Below are positions 1 through 6,681 of a stretch of 12,699 nucleotides of DNA, one piece after another. A model generated the notes under the pieces. That model saw only the letters and a list, made by a program, of their open reading frames with translations. It was not told where the DNA came from and did no database searches. A program made the position numbers and the translations under genes. The stretch lies in assembly GCA_005893365.1 (NCBI GenBank), contig VBPB01000192.1, positions 1 to 12,699 of the forward strand, in the 5' to 3' direction. How positions within the stretch are numbered: position 1 is the stretch's first letter; each line of letters begins with the position of its first letter. Origin of the DNA: Candidatus Eiseniibacteriota bacterium (GTDB lineage: Bacteria > Eisenbacteria > RBG-16-71-46).

Positions 1-312
1 GAAGGCGGGAGCGAAGAACGGCATCCACCACTTGAGGACGACCGCACCGGGGGCGAAGCGCTCGAGCGCTCCCGCGGTGCGCCGCCAACTCCAGGGGAGG
101 ACCGAGTCGAGTCGCGCTTCGACCGGGAAGCGCGGTCGCTCCGCCGCGGGATCGAGCTGCGAGCGCCCCGGGAACAGCAGCCCTGGGTACTGCCGGGTGA
201 AGGTGAAGCCGCGGACCTCGGCGTGGGCCATGAGGGATTCGCCCAGGAGCGCGAGGTATTGCGCCAGCCCGCCGCGCCACGGGGCCAGGGGTCCGAGCAG
301 CGCAATCCGCAT
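1..312 (-). CDS. Family 4 glycosyltransferase, N-terminal 104 residues (cut by window edge)
   Basis: An open minus-strand frame from ATG at 312 runs off the window without a stop. It begins MRIALLGPLAPWRGGLAQYL (1-20), the classical first strand and glycine loop of a GT-B glycosyltransferase acceptor domain, then FTFTRQYPGLLFPGRSQLD (36-54) and VVLKWWMPFFAPAF (91-104). These phrases are typical of a GT4 group (SRQYPKLLFPGKSQ, WWHPFFAPAF-like) common in capsule and O-antigen clusters. The C-terminal donor domain lies outside the window, so the E-x7-E motif cannot be checked. The start is 21 bases after the kinase stop with only a weak ribosome site. It is the second GT4 of the operon. Confidence 0.85.
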   Translation of the reverse strand, partial: MRIALLGPLAPWRGGLAQYLALLGESLMAHAEVRGFTFTRQYPGLLFPGRSQLDPAAERPRFPVEARLDSVLPWSWRRTAGALERFAPGAVVLKWWMPFFAPAF

Positions 313-333
313 CCGCCGGAGTACCCGCGTCCC

Positions 334-1359
334 CTACCGCGTGGGCGACGACCAGGTCGCGAGCCCGCGCGGCTCGAACTGGAACGGCACGACCTGGGCG
401 CCGTGCTTCTCGAGCGCGGCCGCGACGCGGTGCTTGCGGTCGAAGCGGGTGAGCAGCATGAAGTAGCCGCCGCCGCCCGCCCCCGGCAGCTTGCCGCCGA
501 TCGCGCCCTCGCGGCGGGCGAGCGTGTAGAGCCGGTCGATCTGCCCGGTCGAGATGCCTGGGTCGAGCTGCTTCTTGTCCTCCCACGCCCGGTGGAGCAG
601 CTCCCCCATCCCGTCGATTTCGCCGAGGAGCAGCGCCTTCTTCATCTCGAGCGTCTGGTGCCGGAGCCGGTGCAGGGCCTCGACCGTGGCGGTCCGGCCC
701 TCGACGTAGCTCGCGGTCTGGCGCTCGATGATGTGCGCCGACTGACGCGTCTGCCCCATGTAGCAGAGCAGGAGCCGATACTCGAGCTCGCGCAGCACGT
801 CGGGACGGATGCGCAGCGGATTGACGACCGTCGTGGCACCCTGGAACTCGATGAAGTTGAAACCGCCGAACGCCGCCGCGTACTGATCCTGGCGGCCGCC
901 GGCGAGGCCGAGGTCGACGCGCTCGATGCGGTAGGCGAGCTCGGCGAGCTCGTAACCCGAGAGCGGCTTCTTGAGCCACGCGCTCACCACCCCGATGAGC
1001 GCGACCACCAGGGTCGAGGAGGAGCCCAGCCCGGAGCCGGGCGGGGCGTCGGAGTGGAACCACAGGTCGGCGCCGCGGCGCACCTTGAGGGCGCGGATCG
1101 CCGCCTTGATGAGGTCGAGGCTGCCGTCGAGGCGCAGGCGCCGCGGGTGGTCGTAGCGCGCCACGATGTCGTAGTCGAGGCTCGCAAGCGTCAGGCGCGA
1201 GTCGCGCCGCGGCCGCAGCGAAGCGTAGGCGTACTGGTTGATGGTGGCCGACAGCACCATGCCCCCATGCTCCTCGGGATAGGGCGACACGTCGGTGCCG
1301 CCGCCGCAGAACGACAGCCGGAGCGGCGCGCGGGCGCGGAAATAGACCGGGGACCTCAT
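334..1359 (-). CDS. GHMP-family sugar kinase, HddA-like (D-glycero-D-manno-heptose 7-phosphate kinase)
   Basis: Cytoplasmic GHMP kinase that would phosphorylate C1 of a sugar phosphate. In 341 residues all three GHMP motifs are present: RARAPLRLSFCGGGTD (8-23); the ATP-binding loop PPGSGLGSSS (106-115); and GGKLPGAGGGGYF (288-300). RQDQYAAAFGGFNFIEF (156-172) and YMGQTRQSA (200-208) are characteristic of the heptose-7-phosphate kinase subgroup. With the HddC-like gene it could form two steps of the GDP-D-glycero-D-manno-heptose route. The isomerase GmhA and phosphatase GmhB of that route are not in the window. ATGA overlap with the nucleotidyltransferase; a 21-base gap leads to the next gene. 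Fucose-type GHMP kinases are an alternative substrate class. Confidence 0.92.
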   Translation of the reverse strand: MRSPVYFRARAPLRLSFCGGGTDVSPYPEEHGGMVLSATINQYAYASLRPRRDSRLTLASLDYDIVARYDHPRRLRLDGSLDLIKAAIRALKVRRGADLWFHSDAPPGSGLGSSSTLVVALIGVVSAWLKKPLSGYELAELAYRIERVDLGLAGGRQDQYAAAFGGFNFIEFQGATTVVNPLRIRPDVLRELEYRLLLCYMGQTRQSAHIIERQTASYVEGRTATVEALHRLRHQTLEMKKALLLGEIDGMGELLHRAWEDKKQLDPGISTGQIDRLYTLARREGAIGGKLPGAGGGGYFMLLTRFDRKHRVAAALEKHGAQVVPFQFEPRGLATWSSPTR

Positions 1360-2063
1360 GCGCTGAAGTCCCGCTCGGCCCGCTCCCATTCCTCGGGGGT
1401 GCCGATGTCGAAGAACTCGCCCGGCAGCTTGAGGCCGCGCAGGCGCCCGCGCGCGGCGAGCGCCGGCAGGATCTCGCGCTCGAGCGAGCACGCCGCGGCG
1501 GCTCCACCCGCGGCCGGCAGCTCCGCCCACAGCGCGGGGGCGAAGGCGTAGAGCCCGCCGTTCACCCACGCCGGTCCGCGGAACGAGGCGTCCTTCTCCA
1601 CGAAGCGCGCGACGACGCCCTCGGCATCGCACTCGACCCGCCCGCGCGCGGCCGCCTCCCCCACCTGGAAGAGCGCGATCGCGCCCACGGCGCCGGTCTC
1701 CCAGCGCGCGCGCTCGAGCGCCCAGGGGTCGCACGGCGCGAGGGTGTCGCCGTTGACCACCAGCGCCGGGCCTGCCACGAAGCGTTCGGCGTGCTTGAGC
1801 GCGCCGCCGGTGCCGAGCGGCTCCGCCTCGACCGAGTACTCGAGCCGCACGCCCCACCGCGCGCCATCCCCCAGCTCGCGCCGCACCACCTCGGCGCCGT
1901 GGCCGGCGCACAGCACGACCTCGCGCACTCCGTGGCGCGCCAGCCACTCGAGCTGCCGGGTCAGGAACGGGCGCCCGCCGAGCGGTGTGAGCGCCTTGGG
2001 CAGGTCGCCGAAGCGGGGGCGGAGCCGGGTGCCCAGGCCCCCGGCGAGGACGAACGCCCTCAT
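1356..2063 (-). CDS. Sugar-1-phosphate nucleotidyltransferase, HddC-like (GDP-heptose type)
   Basis: Makes an NDP-sugar from a sugar 1-phosphate and NTP in the cytoplasm. In 235 residues: LAGGLGTRLRP (6-16) is the nucleotide-binding signature, with LPKAL (21-25) providing the usual lysine; EPLGTGGALK (81-90), VNGDTL (103-108), an EKDAS...WVNGGLYAF region, and FFDIGTPEEWERAE near the C-terminus for the second metal and sugar. Length and pattern fit the single-domain enzymes such as D-glycero-alpha-D-manno-heptose 1-phosphate guanylyltransferase (HddC), and the next gene is an HddA-like kinase, which strengthens that reading. Related mannose- or glucose-1-phosphate enzymes look similar, so the substrate is tentative. 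ATGA overlaps on both sides. Confidence 0.9.
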   Translation of the reverse strand: MRAFVLAGGLGTRLRPRFGDLPKALTPLGGRPFLTRQLEWLARHGVREVVLCAGHGAEVVRRELGDGARWGVRLEYSVEAEPLGTGGALKHAERFVAGPALVVNGDTLAPCDPWALERARWETGAVGAIALFQVGEAAARGRVECDAEGVVARFVEKDASFRGPAWVNGGLYAFAPALWAELPAAGGAAAACSLEREILPALAARGRLRGLKLPGEFFDIGTPEEWERAERDFSA

Positions 2064-3028
2064 CGCTCACGATCCAGGTTGTAGCGCTGGCGCACCGGGT
2101 ATTCCACCCCCGCGCCCAGGTGGGCGATCATCTCGCCGAGCAGGCCCATGAGGATGAACTGGAAGCCGACCAGCGCCAGCCCGGCGCCGAACAGCATCAG
2201 CGGCCGCACGCGCATCGGCTCGCCGGCGATCCACTGGGCCACGAACCATGCGCCGATCGCGAACCCCGAGGCCAGGAAACCGAGGCCGATGCGCCCGAAG
2301 ACGTGGAGGGGCTTGAGCCCGCTGGTCGAGATGAAGGCCGCCGAGATGAGGTCGAGGAAGCCGTTGACGAAGCGTGCCGCGCCGAACTTGCTCTTCCCGT
2401 AGCGCCGGGGCCGGTGGCGCACCGGCACCTCGCCCACCCGGAAGCCGCGCCAGTGGGCGAGCGCGGGCACGAAGCGGTGGAGCTCGCCGTAGATCTCGAG
2501 CGACTCGGCGACCTCGCGGCGGTAGAGCTTGAAGCCGCAGTTGAAATCGTGGAGCCGGATCCCGGCCACGCGCGAGGTCACGGCGTTGAAGAGCCGCGAG
2601 GGCACGGTCTTGGTGATCGGGTCGCGGCGGTGCCGTTTCCATCCCGAGACCAGGTCCAGGCCGCCCTCGAGCGCAGCGACGAGCTTGGACAGCTCGGCCG
2701 GGTCGTCCTGGAGGTCGGCGTCGAGGGTGACGATCCATTCCCCTCGCGCGAGCCGGAAGCCGGTGGCGAGTGCGGCCGACTTGCCGAAGTTCTGGCGCAG
2801 CGAGACCCCCCGCACGCGCCGGTCGGCGGCGGCAAGTACTGCGAGCGCGCGGTCGGTGCCGTCGCGTGAGCCGTCGTCGACGATCAGGATCTCCCACGGC
2901 CGGCCCAGCCCCTCGAGCGCGGGGATCATCTCGCGGATCAGCTCGGGAAGGCTCTCGGCCTCGTTGTAGGCGGGGATGACGGCGCTGATGCCGAGCCGCG
3001 TTTCGGCCGCGCCGGCCCCGGTGCTCAC
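2060..3028 (-). CDS. Family 2 glycosyltransferase, DPM1/GtrB/ArnC-like, membrane anchored
   Basis: Probably moves a sugar from a nucleotide donor to polyprenyl phosphate on the cytoplasmic face. In 322 residues: VIPAYNEAESLPELI (17-31), ILIVDDGSRDGTDRAL (47-62), NFGKSAALATGFRLARG (80-96) and LDADLQDDP (102-110), the last holding the metal-binding D-x-D. DFNCGFKLYRRE (161-172) and RPRRYGKSKFG (206-216) are typical of the polyprenyl-phosphate sugar synthase group. Two membrane helices follow (about 243-267 and 277-303), as in GtrB/ArnC-type enzymes. This is the obvious donor-maker for the DUF2723 GT-C enzyme two genes upstream, because GT-C enzymes use lipid-linked sugars. GTGA overlap with the epimerase, ATGA overlap with the nucleotidyltransferase. 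Confidence 0.94.
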   Translation of the reverse strand: MSTGAGAAETRLGISAVIPAYNEAESLPELIREMIPALEGLGRPWEILIVDDGSRDGTDRALAVLAAADRRVRGVSLRQNFGKSAALATGFRLARGEWIVTLDADLQDDPAELSKLVAALEGGLDLVSGWKRHRRDPITKTVPSRLFNAVTSRVAGIRLHDFNCGFKLYRREVAESLEIYGELHRFVPALAHWRGFRVGEVPVRHRPRRYGKSKFGAARFVNGFLDLISAAFISTSGLKPLHVFGRIGLGFLASGFAIGAWFVAQWIAGEPMRVRPLMLFGAGLALVGFQFILMGLLGEMIAHLGAGVEYPVRQRYNLDRER

Positions 3029-4053
3029 GTCCGCCCCGCCGCCCGACCCGGATTCGCGGGACCCGGACCCGGACCCGTCCCTGGCGCGGGTGCCCCCGCC
3101 GGCTGCCCTCCCCACCGTGCGCGCGCCCACTCCGCCTGCGCCGCGAGTCCCCGCTCGATGCCGACCCGGGGCCGGAAGCCGAGGTCGGCCTCGAGGCGCG
3201 ACGCGTCGGCGCAGGTCCGCTGCGGATCGCCGGGCGGGCGCTCCGCGTGGTGGATCCGGGCCGGGACGCCGAGCGCGCGCTCGAGGATCGTGATCGCCTC
3301 GCGCAGCTCGACCTGGGAACCCCCGCCCACGTTGTAGACGCCCGCCGCGGCGGGCGAGCGCCAGGCGCGCAGGTTGGCCTCGACCGCGTCGTCCACGAAG
3401 GTGAAGTCGCGCAACTGGCGGCCGTCGCCGAAGACCGTGATGGGCTCGCCACCGAGCAGCGCGCGGCAGAAGCGCTGGAACGCCATGTCGGGGCGCTGCC
3501 GGGGCCCGTAGACGGTGAAGTAGCGCAGCGCGACGACCGGCAGCCCGAAGTTGCGCCCGTAGAGCAGCGCCAGGTGCTCGCCGGCGAGCTTGGTGACGCC
3601 GTAAGGCGAGAACGGCCGCGGGACCACGCTCTCCGGGGTCGGGTAGCGCTCGGCGTCTCCGTAGACGGACGAGGAGGAGGAATAGACCAGGCGCTCGAGC
3701 CGGGCGTCGCGGAAGCGCTCGAGCAAGCGCTGGGTGGCGAGCACGTTGCGTTCCAGGTAGACCGGGAAATCTGCGCCCCACGAGGTGCGCACGCCGGGCT
3801 GCGCCGCGAGGTGGAAGACGACGTCCGCGCCCGGAAGCGCCGCCAGGTCGGCGCGTACCAGGTCGAGCTCGAGCAGCCGGAAGCCGGAGTGAACGGCGGC
3901 GCGCTCCAGATTGCGGCGCTTCCAAGCGGCGTCGTAGGTCTCGGTGAAGCAGTCGACGCCGGTCACCGCCACTCCGTCGGCGAGCAGCCGTTCGACCAGG
4001 TGGGAGCCGATGAATCCCGCGGCCCCCGTCACCAGCGCGTGCGGTCCGGGCAC
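3025..4053 (-). CDS. NAD-dependent sugar-nucleotide epimerase/dehydratase (extended SDR)
   Basis: Extended short-chain dehydrogenase acting on a nucleotide sugar in the cytoplasm. In 342 residues: VTGAAGFIGSHL (8-19) is the dinucleotide-binding GxxGxxG; VVFHLAAQPGVRTSW (78-92); YSSSSSVYGD (124-133); catalytic Tyr-x3-Lys as Y151 and K155 in SPYGVTKLAGEH; LRYFTVYGPRQRPDMAF follows. The pattern is that of UDP-glucuronate/UDP-glucose 4-epimerases and related enzymes; the exact substrate is not decidable. The C-terminus carries about 28 Gly/Pro/Ala residues beyond the fold, partly from a GGGTCC-type hexamer repeat, and is probably disordered. Start: GTG at 4053 with a weak GAGAG upstream, placed directly before the Rossmann strand; no ATG is available. 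The stop overlaps the GT2 start in GTGA. Confidence 0.93.
   Translation of the reverse strand: MPGPHALVTGAAGFIGSHLVERLLADGVAVTGVDCFTETYDAAWKRRNLERAAVHSGFRLLELDLVRADLAALPGADVVFHLAAQPGVRTSWGADFPVYLERNVLATQRLLERFRDARLERLVYSSSSSVYGDAERYPTPESVVPRPFSPYGVTKLAGEHLALLYGRNFGLPVVALRYFTVYGPRQRPDMAFQRFCRALLGGEPITVFGDGRQLRDFTFVDDAVEANLRAWRSPAAAGVYNVGGGSQVELREAITILERALGVPARIHHAERPPGDPQRTCADASRLEADLGFRPRVGIERGLAAQAEWARARWGGQPAGAPAPGTGPGPGPANPGRAAGRT
3060..3077. repeat. Short hexamer repeat in the epimerase 3' end
   Basis: Three contiguous copies of gacccg (plus strand), with related copies just to the left, encode the Gly-Pro run near the end of the epimerase. It is a local slippage-type expansion in an unstructured tail with no obvious function. 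Confidence 0.6.
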
Positions 4054-4060
4054 CAGGCTC

Positions 4061-4765
4061 TCACGGGAGGTTGGGTTTGGGCGGGCGCGGCAACGCCTGG
4101 TTGCCGGGCGCCGCTCGCCGCGCGCCCCGCTCGCTCTCGAGCATCTGGCGCGCCTGCTCGTCGTTGGGATGGCGCTCCACCCAGTCCTCGATGTACTTGA
4201 ACGATCGTTCCTTCTGCCCGCTCTGCTGCAGGCAATAGTAGGCCGCGTAATAGGCCGAGCTGTAGTTGGGGTCGAGCGCGATCGCGGCGTCGAACTCCTT
4301 GAGCGCCCGCTCGACCTGCCCCTTGAACACCAGCGTGAGGCCGTAGGAGTAGCGCACCTCCGCGTCCCCGGGCGACGTCCGGGCGAGTTTCTCGAACAGC
4401 GCCAGCGCGCGCGCCGTGTCGCCGCGGTCCATGTAGAACCCGCCGAGCGGGATGAGCACGTCGGTATAGTCGGGGAACATGCGCGAGACGCGCTCCATCT
4501 CGGCGATCGCCAGGTCGAGCTGGCCGTGGCGGTGGTAGTGGAATGCGAGCTGGAGGTGCGCGGCGGCGAAGTTACGCGACAGGGTGGACGCGTTCTCGTC
4601 CTTGTACACCTGCGGATCCCAGCTGCCGTCCGCCACGAACAGGCCTCGGTACTTGAACACTTCGTAGAGCGCGTGGCGCGTCGCCTCGACGTCCAGCCTG
4701 CCCTGCAGACTGTCGGTGTTGACCCGGTAGACCAGCGCCTCGAGCGAGAAGTAAGGCTCGTAAGT
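4061..4765 (-). CDS. C-terminal TPR part of the DUF2723 protein (separated by a frameshift)
   Basis: This 234-residue frame continues the DUF2723 protein: TYEPYFSLEALVYRVNTDS joins directly to GGGWTKQP if one base near 4766 is removed. It then reads ALYEVFKYRGLF and a tetratricopeptide region with repeats such as RNFAAAHLQLAFHYHRHGQL, LIPLGGFYMDRGDTARALAL, YSYGLTLVFKGQVERALKEF and SSAYYAAYYCLQQSGQKER, and ends in a basic/proline tail. The whole protein would be about 869 residues, a normal size for the family. TPRs here are probably extracytoplasmic and could bind the acceptor protein or partner enzymes (inference). If the frameshift is real, a separate product could start at the GTG at 4660. 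The TGA lies seven bases before the epimerase GTG. Confidence 0.88.
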   Translation of the reverse strand, partial: TYEPYFSLEALVYRVNTDSLQGRLDVEATRHALYEVFKYRGLFVADGSWDPQVYKDENASTLSRNFAAAHLQLAFHYHRHGQLDLAIAEMERVSRMFPDYTDVLIPLGGFYMDRGDTARALALFEKLARTSPGDAEVRYSYGLTLVFKGQVERALKEFDAAIALDPNYSSAYYAAYYCLQQSGQKERSFKYIEDWVERHPNDEQARQMLESERGARRAAPGNQALPRPPKPNLP

Positions 4766-6671
4766 AGGGCTGCTTGGTCCAGCCGCCGCCCGGCTTCCGG
4801 CTCTGCCCGATGATGTGGTGGACCATCCACTCGTTGGTCATGATCGGCCGCCCGGCCGAGTCGGCGACCATCCCCTCTCCCAGCAGCTTGACGGTCGCGT
4901 CGTCGAGCCGGATGGGGACGCGTGGCTCCTGGTCCCGGAGCTGCTGGATGTACCAGTCGGTGTTGAGCAGGCTCAGATTGACCACCCGCACGTCGCGCCG
5001 GAAGTTCTCGACCTCCTGCATGTACCAGAGCGGGAAGGTGTCGTTGTCGCCGTTCGTGAACACGTACGAGCCGGGGGCGAGGGGGGCGAGCATGTCGTAG
5101 GCGTAGTCGTGCGCCACGTAGTTGCCGCGCCGGTCGTGGGTGAACCACAGGTTACGCAGGAGCAGCACCGGCTGGAGCGCGAGCAGCGCGGCGGCCAACG
5201 CCGCCGCGATCCAGCGCTGCCCCGGGTCGGTGAAGGAGTCGCGCACCCAGGCGACCAGCCAGGCGACGCCGAGGCCGATCCAGATTGCGTAGGCGTGGTA
5301 GCCGGTGGTGAAGAAGTAGTCGCGGTCGCGCACCTCGTGGTCGGTGAAGTTGAGGAACACGATCATCCCCACGGTCGCGAAGGCGACCAGGCTCAGCATG
5401 GTGAGGAACGAGACGCGCTCGCGCCGCTGCCAGAATCCGCCGAACAGGCCGAGCACCATCGGGAGCGCGAACTGGAACCAGCGCGGCTCGGGCGGACGCT
5501 GGGTCGGCGAGTTCGCGCGCGGGCCCGGCACGACCGGCCACTGCCGCTTCCAGTAGCGCCAGAACTCCTTGTCGAGCTGGGCCGCGAGCGGCGCGCGCCG
5601 CTCGAACATGCTGCTGTGTCCGTACTGCTTGCGCTCGAGCAGGTCGCGCAGGTTCGCCCAGTTCGAGGGATTCCCCTCGTTGATCTGGGGGTGCTGGGCC
5701 GCCCGGATCGGCAGATAGAGGTGGGTCGAGTAGCCGACGACCATGAGGAGCAGCGCGAGGGCGAGCACCCGGCCCTCGCGCGTGCGGCGGGCGAGCACCC
5801 CGAGCGGCACCAGCACCGCCGCTGCCGCCAGGGCGCCGGTTCCCCAGCTGAAGTTCTCGTCGCTGAACGCCGGCCGCAATCCGAAGGACCCGGCCACCGC
5901 CGAGGCGACCCACAGCCACCAGTCGAGCTTCCCCTGCCAGGCGAAGGCGAGGAAGGTGGCGGCCGTCAGAAGCAGCACGACGCCCAGCATCTTCTCGAGC
6001 CCGAAGGTCACCGACAGCACGCCCAGGAGCGGCAGGAAGAACGTCAGGGCGGCCCGCCGGTCCACCAGCCACACCAGCGCCAGCAACGGCACCCCCATCA
6101 TCCCGACGCCGAGATGGAGACCGACGCACAGCCACATGACGTAGACGCACACCAGCAGCGGGCCCGCGGTCGGGCGCTGCTCGTGGTCCTCCCACCACCG
6201 GAGCCCGAGCCACAGCACCAGGATCTGGGCGAGGCTCATCATCGAGTAGACCTCGGCCTCGATCGAGTTCTCCCAGAAGTTGTCGGAGAAGGCGAGCAGC
6301 AGCGCTCCGGTCGCCGCCCCGGCGACCGCGATCCACTCGTCGACGGGGCGGCGCTCGGACCCCTGCGCCAGGCGGATCAAGCGCAGCGTCACCAGGTAGG
6401 TGAAGAGGACCGCGAAGGCCGAGGAGAGCGCGGAGAGGCCGTTGACGCGCTGGGCGATCGAGGCGATCGGCACCATGGTCGCGAGGCGGCCGAGCATGAC
6501 GTAGAACGGCGTCCCGGGCGGATGCGGGATGCCGAGGATGTAGGAGACGGCGATGAACTCGCCCGAGTCCCAGAATGGGACGGTGGGCGTCAGGGTGATG
6601 AAGTAGACGGTGGCGGCGATGAGGAAGACGACCAGGCTCACCCACAGGGCGACGCGCTTGGTCAGGTCCAT
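4572..6671 (-). CDS. DUF2723 / TMEM260-like GT-C membrane glycosyltransferase, main part (frameshifted 3' end)
   Basis: Large integral membrane protein of the DUF2723 family (PF11028). The N-terminus has TM1 (about 9-27) followed by TPTVPFWDSGEF, where D35/E38 in the first external loop fit the catalytic acid position of GT-C enzymes, then LGIPHPPGTPFYVMLGRLA. About a dozen hydrophobic segments follow, then a soluble region with FTNGDNDTFPLWYMQE and NLSLLNTDWYIQQL, both typical of the family. As I recall, human TMEM260 in this family is a protein O-mannosyltransferase; a lipid-linked-sugar-dependent transferase acting outside the cytoplasmic membrane is the natural inference. After GGGWTKQP (codon ending at 4767) the frame changes: the natural continuation TYEPYFSLEALVYRV is one base out of frame. 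As written, the protein therefore ends in about 64 residues of nonsense to a stop at 4572. Start chosen by the Shine-Dalgarno site. Confidence 0.9.
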   Translation of the reverse strand: MDLTKRVALWVSLVVFLIAATVYFITLTPTVPFWDSGEFIAVSYILGIPHPPGTPFYVMLGRLATMVPIASIAQRVNGLSALSSAFAVLFTYLVTLRLIRLAQGSERRPVDEWIAVAGAATGALLLAFSDNFWENSIEAEVYSMMSLAQILVLWLGLRWWEDHEQRPTAGPLLVCVYVMWLCVGLHLGVGMMGVPLLALVWLVDRRAALTFFLPLLGVLSVTFGLEKMLGVVLLLTAATFLAFAWQGKLDWWLWVASAVAGSFGLRPAFSDENFSWGTGALAAAAVLVPLGVLARRTREGRVLALALLLMVVGYSTHLYLPIRAAQHPQINEGNPSNWANLRDLLERKQYGHSSMFERRAPLAAQLDKEFWRYWKRQWPVVPGPRANSPTQRPPEPRWFQFALPMVLGLFGGFWQRRERVSFLTMLSLVAFATVGMIVFLNFTDHEVRDRDYFFTTGYHAYAIWIGLGVAWLVAWVRDSFTDPGQRWIAAALAAALLALQPVLLLRNLWFTHDRRGNYVAHDYAYDMLAPLAPGSYVFTNGDNDTFPLWYMQEVENFRRDVRVVNLSLLNTDWYIQQLRDQEPRVPIRLDDATVKLLGEGMVADSAGRPIMTNEWMVHHIIGQSRKPGGGWTKQPYLRALLLARGAGLPGQHRQSAGQAGRRGDAPRALRSVQVPRPVRGGRQLGSAGVQGRERVHPVA

Positions 6672-6674
6672 CAA

Positions 6675-6681
6675 CCCTCCC
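6675..6681 (-). promoter_or_regulatory. Shine-Dalgarno site of the DUF2723 gene
   Basis: The minus strand reads GGGAGGG-TTG-ATG. The GGAGG core is four bases from the ATG at 6671, which makes that ATG a better start than the TTG directly before it. This is one of the few non-overlapping junctions in the window (nine-base gap) and has its own clear ribosome site. Confidence 0.7.

Noticed and set aside
223..1551. A 442-codon plus-strand open frame
   Set aside because: It is antisense to the GHMP kinase and nucleotidyltransferase, both with full catalytic motifs. It shows no protein-family pattern.
6672..6674. TTG at 6674 as the start of the DUF2723 gene
   Set aside because: The GGAGG core ends one base from it, too close; the ATG immediately after is better spaced.
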